From an uncultured Phascolarctobacterium sp. (lineage in GTDB: Bacteria; Bacillota; Negativicutes; Acidaminococcales; Acidaminococcaceae), in contig CAAEPE010000034.1 of assembly GCA_900757795.1 (NCBI GenBank), forward strand, positions 1-32,742: a stretch of 32,742 bases of DNA, written 5' to 3'. Below, one piece after another: positions 7,430 through 13,995 of the stretch (position 1 is its first letter; each line of letters starts with the position of its first letter). The notes under the pieces were generated by a model. That model worked only from the letters and a program-made list of their open reading frames with translations. It was not told the DNA's origin and made no database searches. Position numbers and translations under genes: made by a program.

Positions 7430-8959
7430 TTATTTAACCATGCCTTCCATGGAGCCGGTTTCGTTGAACATCTTGTAGCAATCGAAAGCTTCTGCCAGGA
7501 TGTGCGGAGTTTGGCTGTTGCCGCAAGCTTCGCAAGCGCGTTTGAAGTAATCATACAGCCAAGGTTGATATTTCGGGTTAGCAATTTGATCAATGATGAT
7601 CGGAGCTTTTTCTTTCGGAGTCAGGCCGCGCAGGTCAGCAACGCCGCGTTCGGAAACGATAACGTCAACGTCCAGAGTAGCATGGTCAATATGGCTGCAG
7701 AAAGGAACTACGGAAGAAATCTTGCCGCCTTTAGCCAAGGAGTTGGTGAAGAATACGGTCAAATAGCCGTTACGAGCGAAGTCGCCGGAACCGCCAACAC
7801 CGTTCATCAGTTTGGTGCCGCAAACGTGAGTGGAGTTAACGTTACCATAAATATCAACTTCGATAGCGGTGTTCATAGCAATAACGCCGATACGACGAGC
7901 AACTTCAGGGCTGTTGGAAATTTCTTGAGGACGGAGCAGCAAGTATTTCTTGTAGAAGTCAACGTTCTCATAGAATTTCTTTTGGCACTCAGGAGACGGA
8001 GTCAGAGCGGTGCCGGAAGCAACACGGAGTTTGCCAGCGTCGATCAGGTCGAACATACCGTCTTGAATAACTTCGGTATAAACGGTCAGATCTTCAAAGT
8101 CGGAGTTAACCAAGCCATTGATAACTGCGTTAGCAACGGAGCCTACGCCGGATTGCAGCGGCAGCAGGTTTTTCGGCAGGCGGCCTTCTTTAACTTCGTT
8201 TTTCAGGAAGTTAACCAGGTTAGCGCCCATATGTTTAGCGTCTTCGTCGATTTCGCCCAAAGGACGAACTTTATCGGTGATGTCGCAAGGAACTACAGCA
8301 ACGATCTTGTCGAGTTCGCAAGGAATATAGGTGGTACCAATGCGGTCTTCCGGAGCGCAAACCGGAATCGGTTGACGGTTAGGAGGATCCAGAGGAACAT
8401 AGGAGTCATGCATACCTTCCAAGCCTACAGGTTGGGTGGTGTTAACTTCTACGATAACCTTTTTAGCGCCAGCTACATAAGAGGAGCTGTTGCCCATGGA
8501 GGTGGTCGGGATCAGGCCAACTTTGCCGTCGCCCAGGTCGTTAATTTTGCAAACTTCTACGATTGCAACGTCAACGCCTTTACGGTTAGCCATGAAGCCA
8601 TAACGAACCATTTGAGCCATGTGGGACAGATGGATATCAGCATATTTTACTTTACCAGCGTTGATAGCTTTACGCATGGTGCCATTGGTTTGATAGGGCA
8701 GACGACGATCGATGCAGCCGGCTTGAACCATAGCGTCATCGATTTCAGGACCTACGGAAGCGCCGGTCCAAATATTAACTTTGAAAGGAGCTGTTTTTGC
8801 TCTCTCAGCAAGAGCCAGAGGAACAGCTTTCGGATAGCCAGACGGAGTAAAGCCGCTGACACCTACGTTGTCACCATCTTTTACGAATTCTGCAGCAGCT
8901 TCAGCGCTCATAACTTTGCCAGCTACTACGTCACAAATGCGATCTTTAATGTCGATCAT
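7430..8959 (-). CDS. Succinate/propionate (acetyl-CoA hydrolase family) CoA-transferase
   Basis: This class I CoA-transferase of the acetyl-CoA hydrolase/transferase family has 509 residues. In context it moves CoA from propionyl-CoA (or acetyl-CoA) to succinate, making the succinyl-CoA used by the mutase and releasing propionate. YTEVIQD at 294-300 should hold the catalytic glutamate (E296, equivalent to Glu294 of AarC, from memory), and GVGGSGDF at 387-394 is the Gly-rich oxyanion segment. GSM and GYL stretches are typical of ScpC/Cat1 proteins. The ATG at 8959 follows AAGGAGG. Over 7430-8959 no TTA, CTA or TCA codon occurs. It is the first gene of the propionate locus. The exact substrate preference cannot be read from sequence. 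Confidence 0.9.
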   Translation of the reverse strand: MIDIKDRICDVVAGKVMSAEAAAEFVKDGDNVGVSGFTPSGYPKAVPLALAERAKTAPFKVNIWTGASVGPEIDDAMVQAGCIDRRLPYQTNGTMRKAINAGKVKYADIHLSHMAQMVRYGFMANRKGVDVAIVEVCKINDLGDGKVGLIPTTSMGNSSSYVAGAKKVIVEVNTTQPVGLEGMHDSYVPLDPPNRQPIPVCAPEDRIGTTYIPCELDKIVAVVPCDITDKVRPLGEIDEDAKHMGANLVNFLKNEVKEGRLPKNLLPLQSGVGSVANAVINGLVNSDFEDLTVYTEVIQDGMFDLIDAGKLRVASGTALTPSPECQKKFYENVDFYKKYLLLRPQEISNSPEVARRIGVIAMNTAIEVDIYGNVNSTHVCGTKLMNGVGGSGDFARNGYLTVFFTNSLAKGGKISSVVPFCSHIDHATLDVDVIVSERGVADLRGLTPKEKAPIIIDQIANPKYQPWLYDYFKRACEACGNSQTPHILAEAFDCYKMFNETGSMEGMVK

Positions 8960-9582
8960 GTTACCTTCCTCCTTATAATTAGGACATTGTGTTTATAAAA
9001 GGGATATCCCTTTCTGCTTATAACTCATCTGCAGGTTCCGTAAGTCAAACCCCCAGACAAGGTACTGCCTTATGTGACTATTTCACAAAGACTTCATAAT
9101 TTGCTATATACTGTTTTCGACATGACTAGAAAAACTCCTGCTTATCTGCGGAATTTTTTCTAATTTATTTTTATTTTTTCTGATACAATTATAACACATT
9201 TTCCCTAAAAATTCACTCATTTTCAGGAAAATTTTATATCTTACTATCTTAGAAACAGAAAATATTATCTTGTCTTTTACGCTCAATGACTATTATAATA
9301 CCAATAAATTTGTAACATCGCAAGCTTTTTCTTTACAAATTCGCGATTTTTCCCGGCAATTCCCGTGTATGAATAGCTTTTTTGTATTGTTTCAACAGGA
9401 CTATAAAGACATTTTGAACGTTTTGTTTTTGCACATCGGACAAAAGTTATTTGTGTGTAGAGGAATATGTTTTCTTATTTCACAAACAGGTACGATTGAT
9501 ACTTTTCCAATAATTTTCGTAAATTACTTCTGTTCTGCACTTTTGACTATGCAGTCACAGCAAAAACAGCATTTTTTTACGG
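8960..9582. other. Gene-free region: leader and promoter zone of the propionate locus
   Basis: No protein gene is convincing in this 623-nt AT-rich stretch. The part nearest the CoA-transferase (8960-9180) would be its transcribed leader. It contains a 16-bp palindrome, AAAGGGATATCCCTTT, at 8998-9013 and a possible imperfect stem between 9030 and 9068. The part from 9200 to 9582 shows no gene and no clear terminator behind the gene ending at 9583. Confidence 0.6.
9188..9193 (-). promoter_or_regulatory. Candidate promoter (-10) of the propionate locus
   Basis: The minus strand reads TATAAT here, a perfect -10 element. With a 17-nt spacer the -35 is GTGAAT, only three matches. Transcription would start near 9180 and leave a leader of about 220 nt before the CoA-transferase. 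Confidence 0.5.
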
Positions 9583-9930
9583 TTATTTTTCTGCTTGCAA
9601 AGCGTATAACCTGCCGATAACGTCAAAAGCAGGCTCCTTGGTTGCCGCAATAACAATATCGTTCATATTAGCCTTGTGCAGCGTTTCCCCCGCCCCCGGT
9701 CCGTCGCCTGCCACAATAACGCAGGACAAACCAATCAGAGAAGCAACTGCAGCTACGTTTTGATGCCCCTGCATAGTCACCCACACCATACCAGGCTGTG
9801 CCTGTCCCATAGCATTGCTCAGCAAATCGCTGGCATAGCCGCCTTCAACCTCTGCGTATAGTGCGTCCTCGGATACATCCTTAGTCAGGAGCTGTAAATT
9901 TAATTTTTCAAGCATTTCTTTAACCTTCAT
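9583..9930 (-). CDS. DRTGG-like domain protein (second in the hydrogenase operon)
   Basis: This small cytoplasmic protein has 115 residues and resembles stand-alone DRTGG-domain proteins, often annotated as 'serine kinase of HPr'-like although no kinase motif is visible. The start is the ATG at 9930, eight to nine nt behind GGAGG; an in-frame ATG at 9939 directly abuts that site. It overlaps the end of the Fe-S protein gene by 11 nt, so the two are translationally linked. The fold in this family is a small ligand- or partner-binding domain; the ligand is unknown. Its presence beside a HydS-like protein and an anti-sigma-type ATPase suggests signalling. Confidence 0.7.
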   Translation of the reverse strand: MKVKEMLEKLNLQLLTKDVSEDALYAEVEGGYASDLLSNAMGQAQPGMVWVTMQGHQNVAAVASLIGLSCVIVAGDGPGAGETLHKANMNDIVIAATKEPAFDVIGRLYALQAEK

Positions 9931-11293
9931 CGTTATCATCCTCCGTATTATTCAATATTTGGGGTTCGTGGTATATGGGTATTTGCTTTGCCAGCTCCAG
10001 CATTCCCTGGGAAAGCTTGTGTACACTGGCGCGCAGTTTAAAAATACAGTCTATTTCGTGAGCCTTGCCCTGCACAATATCCTCTGCCAAGCCTTGACAG
10101 CTGGGCGCACCGCAAGCACCGCAGTCCAAGCCAGGTAAAGAGCACAGCACTTCTTCCATACGCTCAAACTTTTTCATAGCCTCCATGATATCGTCATCCA
10201 GCTGCATCATAGGCCGTGGAATCAGCTTTTTGCGGTAGCCGGGCGAATGAGGAAATTCCTCCAGCACCATTGTATTCGCCATCACCGCATTTCTGTCGCC
10301 GATTTCCGCTTGCTGCAGCTCCATAATACGCTGGCGTAAATTACATTCAGCCACAAATTTATTTTCCGCCGCCAATAGTCCTCCTAAGCAGCCTCCTTGA
10401 CAGGCGCTGCACTCTACATAATCAAGCTGAGGCATTTTGTTCATGGATATTTGCTCTAAAATATCGTAAACATTCTCAATTCCATGTACGGCAAGACCGT
10501 TAGCTACGCCTATGGAAGCCAGCTCGCCGCCGTAGGTGCCCCAGCCAAGGCCATAGGAGGAGCCTGTGCGCACCTTAAGCTGATGCTCGCCGCCTAAATT
10601 TTTCAACAGCAGGCCATAAATATCGCTCATGTTAAAGCTGCCGGTCAACGCCGTCTGCTGCACGTCTACGGATTGACGGATATTGGTTTCTTTGGCCGGG
10701 CATGGCGATATAAACCATACGCCAATCAATTCCGGAGCCAAATTTTTACGGGCAGCGGCTTCTCGTTTGACATAAATCGCAGCCGCTTCTACGGGAGCCA
10801 GCACCGGCACTATCTGCTTAATAAGCTCGGGAAATTTTACCTGAATCAGGCGCATTACCGCCGGACAGGCACTGGAAATCAACGGCTTACGTCCGCCGGT
10901 ATAATTTTTTAAATAGTCCTCAATTTCCTTAGCAATGTATTCTGACGCCAAGGAGATGTCAAAAATCTCATCAAAGCCTAAATTATGCAGACCCTGCCAA
11001 ATATCTTCCAGCGGCACGCTGACGGGAAACTGGGCGTACAACGAAGGCGCAGGCAGCACGATATTATAAGCGTATTTCGCTAAATCCTCCAGCACATCCA
11101 TTTTCACGGCAAAGGCGTGGTAAGGGCAGCCTACGGCACAGGCTCCGCAATCAATGCAGCGGTCAGCCAAAATCTCCGCCTTGCCGTTGCGCACGCGGAT
11201 AGCTTCCGTCGGACAAAGCTTGACGCAGGATACGCAGCCCTGGCATTTTTCGCTTTGTAATTGTACTGAGTGGTAATATTTCATCTGAGCCAT
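9920..11293 (-). CDS. Putative sensory [FeFe] hydrogenase (HydS-like) with extra 4Fe-4S domain
   Basis: The protein has 457 residues. Residues 17-56 form a two-cluster ferredoxin domain (C17, C20, C23, C27; C46, C49, C52, C56). Residues 80-340 are a shortened [FeFe]-hydrogenase large domain. All four cysteines that bind the H-cluster in true hydrogenases are kept: C143 in SSACPA, C198 in SPCPAK, and C298 and C302 in ACQGGC. The proton-relay Cys of TSCCP is Ala (A142), and Met of MPC is Ser (S196). These changes are known from putative sensory hydrogenases such as HydS of Thermoanaerobacter mathranii. Residues 384-416 add a CGACGAPSC-type 4Fe-4S domain (C391, C394, C399, C416). It lies 5 nt behind an ATPase gene. 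No maturase genes (hydEFG) are in the window. A non-hydrogenase redox role is possible. Confidence 0.8.
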   Translation of the reverse strand: MAQMKYYHSVQLQSEKCQGCVSCVKLCPTEAIRVRNGKAEILADRCIDCGACAVGCPYHAFAVKMDVLEDLAKYAYNIVLPAPSLYAQFPVSVPLEDIWQGLHNLGFDEIFDISLASEYIAKEIEDYLKNYTGGRKPLISSACPAVMRLIQVKFPELIKQIVPVLAPVEAAAIYVKREAAARKNLAPELIGVWFISPCPAKETNIRQSVDVQQTALTGSFNMSDIYGLLLKNLGGEHQLKVRTGSSYGLGWGTYGGELASIGVANGLAVHGIENVYDILEQISMNKMPQLDYVECSACQGGCLGGLLAAENKFVAECNLRQRIMELQQAEIGDRNAVMANTMVLEEFPHSPGYRKKLIPRPMMQLDDDIMEAMKKFERMEEVLCSLPGLDCGACGAPSCQGLAEDIVQGKAHEIDCIFKLRASVHKLSQGMLELAKQIPIYHEPQILNNTEDDNDEG

Positions 11294-11298
11294 AAATA

Positions 11299-11742
11299 TT
11301 ATAAATCCTCGCTCTGATGCTTAAATTTCATGACGATAACCGTACCCTCGCCTACCTTGGATTGAATATCAAATTCATCAGAGCATTTCTGCATATTGGG
11401 CAAACCCATGCCTGCACCAAAGCCCATTTGACGCACATAATCTGGAGCAGTGGACCAACCCTCCTGCAATGCCTTGTTGATATCCGGAATACCGGGGCCA
11501 TGGTCACTGACGGTAATCACCGTTGCATCAGGAAATACCTCTGCCGCTACGCTGCCGCCGCCTGCGTGGATTATAACATTCATTTCCGCCTCATAGGTCC
11601 CGATGGCAATACGGCGCACGCAGTCGGCAGGAATGCCTAAACGCTGCAGCATTTTTTTAATCTTGGCAGACGCCTCACCTGCCCGCTCAAAATCTCCGCC
11701 TGCACAATCAAAAGCCAATTTCACAGATTTATTCTCACTCAT
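11299..11742 (-). CDS. Anti-sigma-type ATP-binding protein (RsbW/SpoIIAB-like HATPase)
   Basis: This small GHKL ATPase has 147 residues and is of the Ser/Thr-kinase anti-sigma-factor type. The N-box EAEMNVIIHA is at 51-60 (N55), the G1 box DHGPGI at 80-85, and the Gly-rich lid GFGAGMGLPNM at 107-117. I start it at the ATG at 11742, behind GAGGTAAG. A longer frame from a TTG at 11805 would run deep into the upstream gene. The ATG overlaps the stop of that gene (8 nt shared), so coupling is tight. Such proteins phosphorylate or sequester partners in switching pathways. No STAS antagonist or sigma factor is nearby, so the Fe-S and DRTGG proteins may be its partners (inference). Confidence 0.85.
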   Translation of the reverse strand: MSENKSVKLAFDCAGGDFERAGEASAKIKKMLQRLGIPADCVRRIAIGTYEAEMNVIIHAGGGSVAAEVFPDATVITVSDHGPGIPDINKALQEGWSTAPDYVRQMGFGAGMGLPNMQKCSDEFDIQSKVGEGTVIVMKFKHQSEDL

Positions 11743-12100
11743 TTTTCTTACCTCGTTTACTACAGCCGCTGATACCTGCTCCGTATAAAATACCGCAGGC
11801 TTCAAACATGGTATACTCCGTAACTAAAACCGGCAGCATATCCTCGGCAGCCGCCTCCACAATCTCACTGTCCGGTGTTTTACTGCGCACAAAAACTATC
11901 GCTCCCAGCTCCGTCATATCAGCAGTACGCACTACCTGCATATTAGTCAAGCCGGTGCACAGCAAGGTGTTGCGTTTAGTAAAGGCCAAAACGTCGCTCA
12001 TCATATCGCTGCCGCAGCAGGTTTCTATTTGACGGTCAAGATACTGCTCACCCGCCAATACCTTAGCATCCAGCAGCCTTTGTACATCCTTTAGGTTCAT
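11735..12100 (-). CDS. DRTGG domain protein (first gene of the hydrogenase operon)
   Basis: A protein of 121 residues made of little more than one DRTGG domain, with the start pattern MNLKDVQRLLDAKVLAG. I chose the ATG at 12100, eight nt from AGGAG; the in-frame ATG at 12106 is only two nt from it. DRTGG domains accompany CBS domains and phosphotransacetylase in other proteins and are thought to be regulatory; their ligand is not established. A well-formed promoter lies directly upstream, so this gene heads the four-gene unit. Lys/Arg-rich residues close the C-terminus. Confidence 0.8.
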   Translation of the reverse strand: MNLKDVQRLLDAKVLAGEQYLDRQIETCCGSDMMSDVLAFTKRNTLLCTGLTNMQVVRTADMTELGAIVFVRSKTPDSEIVEAAAEDMLPVLVTEYTMFEACGILYGAGISGCSKRGKKNE

Positions 12101-12137
12101 TTTCATCGCTCCTGATAATCCATAGTAACTCTATTTT

Positions 12138-12166
12138 ATTGTACTCTGATTAGGTGTGAAAGTAAA
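12138..12166 (-). promoter_or_regulatory. Promoter of the DRTGG/HydS-like operon
   Basis: On the minus strand TTTACT (-35, 12161-12166) and TACAAT (-10, 12138-12143) are separated by 17 nt. Transcription would begin about 30 nt before the first start codon. Confidence 0.65.
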
Positions 12167-12190
12167 TAGCAAAACGGTTTGGGCGGGGGA

Positions 12191-12218
12191 GGGAAATTTA
12201 TATTTGCTTAAATTTCCC
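12191..12218. other. Perfect AT-rich stem-loop downstream of the antitoxin gene
   Basis: GGGAAATTTA and its exact complement flank an 8-nt loop, 10 nt beyond the antitoxin stop. Neither side has a U-tract, so termination is uncertain. It lies just upstream of the DRTGG operon promoter. Confidence 0.5.
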
Positions 12219-12227
12219 ACTGACAAA

Positions 12228-12872
12228 TTAACCGCATTTTTCTATTAAATTATCCACACTGCAGCAGAGAATTTTCGCTAACATAACGAGGCTTTCTCCT
12301 TGAGCCTTGTTAATATTTTTTTGCCGCTGCTCATATTGCTGAATTGTCCTTATAGGTATACCGGACTGTTCCGCAAGCTCACGTTGGCTTAAACCCATCT
12401 TTTTACGCAAAATTTTTAGATTAGTTTCAGGTTTTGCTTCTTGATACAGGCTATTCATCTTATCGACAAATTGACGTATATCCATTTCATGGTAAGGCGT
12501 ATATAAGTCTCTAATCTTCGTAATAGGCACATAGCGAACAATTTCTGTAAAGCTCATAGAAGTTGCCCATTGGTAGTACGCCAAAGCCCAACCTGTCCAA
12601 TATTCTTCGCTGCGGTTAGCAGTATATCTAGGCTTAAAGCGCTCAATTTTAATACCGGACTTTTCTAATACCTCATAAGCAATTTCTACGCCCGACATGC
12701 CAACTAAAAGCGTAAAATCACCTGTTTCAAAACGTTCCGCCACTCCTGATTTAAGAAATAAGTCAAAAAAATCTGTAAGATCATACTTTAACTCATACAC
12801 AGCAAAATCCAACATACGGCCTAAAGCAGTACGAGCCTTATCTAAATAAACCTTATCGTAAGCGCGGATCAT
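12228..12872 (-). CDS. HTH antitoxin candidate paired with a DUF3990 protein
   Basis: The protein has 214 residues. Residues about 150-210 form an XRE-type helix-turn-helix: LRKKMGLSQRELAEQSGI followed by the recognition region PIRTIQQYEQ. The N-terminal part (about 15-75) resembles the small DUF3791-type partners of DUF3990 proteins by eye; I cannot score this. The start ATG at 12872 overlaps the upstream toxin frame by 20 nt, behind AGGAG. Likely roles are neutralising the partner and repressing the shared promoter, which carries a palindrome. If the pair is not a toxin system, this is simply a DNA-binding regulator. Confidence 0.75.
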   Translation of the reverse strand: MIRAYDKVYLDKARTALGRMLDFAVYELKYDLTDFFDLFLKSGVAERFETGDFTLLVGMSGVEIAYEVLEKSGIKIERFKPRYTANRSEEYWTGWALAYYQWATSMSFTEIVRYVPITKIRDLYTPYHEMDIRQFVDKMNSLYQEAKPETNLKILRKKMGLSQRELAEQSGIPIRTIQQYEQRQKNINKAQGESLVMLAKILCCSVDNLIEKCG

Positions 12873-13530
12873 CAGCTTTCATCTCCTCATCTAAAATTTG
12901 TGTAATATAAAGATCACCACGTTGGCGTTTATTGCGTTCAACATCAAAATACTCACGCCTTGCAGTTTTATCCCGAAGTATTTTCCTAGCATACCACTCT
13001 TCGTTTTTAGCAATTTCATTGCCGACATATGCAAGACGTTCAAAAGCCAATCTGCTTTTCAGCACAAACTGCTGACCAAGCTTTCCCAAATGCATTGCAT
13101 TGTTAAGCTGCCGATATGATATCGTGCCATTTATAAAATCCTGCGCAAAGGAAAAATAGCTGTCATCAGCGCGATAACCCACAATCACATCATAGTCCTG
13201 ATAATTGACATAAAAATTAGCTAATAAATACTCTTTGGCTTCTAAAGCCAGACTTGACGGTATATCAAATTCACGATTTTCTAACAAAACCGCAAGCCAA
13301 TGGAGAATATTATAATCTTTGCCATTCAAATTCAGAATATTTAATCCAGCACAATCAATTTCATAACAGTTGGCATAGCCGTCTTGATTTCTGCCCACAC
13401 TCCATTCTTTAGCCATTTCTATACTATCAGTACAATAAAACCCCAGTCCGTAATCATTATAGGGTTTGCCATAACCGAATATCGGACGCTTTATTATGTT
13501 TACAGAACCATGATATATTTTTTTGAACAT
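12853..13530 (-). CDS. DUF3990 protein, putative ADP-ribosyltransferase-type toxin
   Basis: The protein has 225 residues. The beginning matches the DUF3990 pattern: YHGS at 6-9, then a conserved GLGFYCT at 28-34, and a later YDVIVGYRADD (113-123) core strand. DUF3990 is related to the ADP-ribosyltransferase fold; by analogy with the H-Y-E type, H7 and Y32 would be the NAD-binding His and Tyr. The third catalytic residue I cannot fix. The C-terminal 45 residues are strongly charged. The ATG at 13530 has GGAG about 11 nt upstream. It is followed, with overlap, by an HTH gene, the usual layout of a toxin-antitoxin operon with the toxin first. The target is unknown. Confidence 0.75.
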   Translation of the reverse strand: MFKKIYHGSVNIIKRPIFGYGKPYNDYGLGFYCTDSIEMAKEWSVGRNQDGYANCYEIDCAGLNILNLNGKDYNILHWLAVLLENREFDIPSSLALEAKEYLLANFYVNYQDYDVIVGYRADDSYFSFAQDFINGTISYRQLNNAMHLGKLGQQFVLKSRLAFERLAYVGNEIAKNEEWYARKILRDKTARREYFDVERNKRQRGDLYITQILDEEMKADDPRLR

Positions 13531-13557
13531 ACTTTAACCAGCTCCATTCTTAACCAT

Positions 13558-13581
13558 ATTATACTCCCAAAGGAGTATAAT
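13558..13581. promoter_or_regulatory. Palindromic operator on the toxin-antitoxin promoter
   Basis: ATTATACTCC and its exact complement are separated by 4 nt. The right half contains the minus-strand -10 element, so a bound protein would block the promoter. The HTH antitoxin encoded downstream is the natural candidate repressor. Confidence 0.75.
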
Positions 13582-13601
13582 ATCAATATGTATATAGTCA
13601 A
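13574..13601 (-). promoter_or_regulatory. Promoter of the DUF3990/HTH pair
   Basis: On the minus strand TTGACT (-35, 13596-13601) and TATACT (-10, 13574-13579) are spaced by 16 nt. Both hexamers are close to consensus. The palindrome at 13558-13581 overlaps the -10 element. Confidence 0.75.
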
Positions 13602-13606
13602 GTCTA

Positions 13607-13735
13607 ACAGGATAAAGCAACAAACTGCGTGCCTTGAGTGCAGAAAGACGTAAAGCTGTAGAAATACTTTTTGGCATAAGGGATAAAAAATAATCTCACT
13701 TTCCACATAGGCGAGTGAGATTATTTTATTTTTTT
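13607..13735 (+). ncRNA. Candidate plus-strand RNA with a c-di-GMP-I-like core and terminator
   Basis: The plus strand contains CAAAC, a short CTGC/GCAG stem and GACGTAAAGC (about 13620-13656), which recall the core of the GEMM-I riboswitch (GGCAAAC ... GACGCAAAGC). It ends about 35 nt later in a strong terminator hairpin. The third stem of the aptamer is not recognisable, and no plus-strand gene follows. It may be a relic or chance likeness. Confidence 0.25.
13687..13733. terminator. Bidirectional intrinsic terminator
   Basis: A 14-bp perfect stem (AAAATAATCTCACT and complement, 13-nt loop). It is followed by T-rich sequence on the plus strand (13728-13733), and the minus strand reads TTTTTTATCC after the other arm. 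It sits between the toxin pair and the O-antigen ligase gene. Confidence 0.8.
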
Positions 13736-13934
13736 CTAAAAAAATGTTAAGATTTCCGTACTTTTTTGCCATTAATAGAGTAGATTCTTCTTTCCTTTTC
13801 TTTTTATATATTTTTCTTTTGCCTTTCTTCTTGCCTCTTCCAATCCATAGAATTTACATTAGTAAATTCATCCTAGGGTGTAGAACTTATATTATATCTA
13901 ATTCTAAGTAATATAAACTAAACTCTGCACCAAG
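13736..13934. other. Non-coding stretch between two terminators
   Basis: About 200 nt, pyrimidine-rich on the plus strand. Short purine-rich minus-strand frames (for example about 13788-13862) are too short and lack start signals, so I do not call a gene. They could be a decayed gene end. Confidence 0.4.
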
Positions 13935-13981
13935 CAAAAAGGACATCACCGCAGGTTAACCGTCAACCCGCAGGATGTCCT
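13935..13981 (-). terminator. Terminator of the O-antigen ligase-like gene
   Basis: In the minus-strand RNA, AGGACAUC pairs with GAUGUCCU and the inner CUGCGGGUU pairs with AACCUGCGG (two G-U pairs) around a small loop, followed by UUUUU. It starts 15 nt after the stop codon. Confidence 0.9.
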
Positions 13982-13995
13982 GATTTTAAAATTAT

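Noticed and set aside
9116..9122. Spo0A-box-like TGTCGAA in the propionate leader
   Set aside because: A single 7-mer occurs often by chance, and it lies downstream of the likely transcript start.
9104..9286. 60-codon minus-strand open frame
   Set aside because: TTG start without a site, and it spans the likely promoter of the propionate locus.
9270..9620. 116-codon plus-strand open frame
   Set aside because: TTG start without ribosome site, low-complexity hydrophobic content, overlaps the end of the DRTGG-like gene and crosses promoter-like sequence.
13500..13772. 90-codon minus-strand frame upstream of the toxin
   Set aside because: It runs through the terminator, the promoter and the operator of the toxin pair and has no supporting signal.
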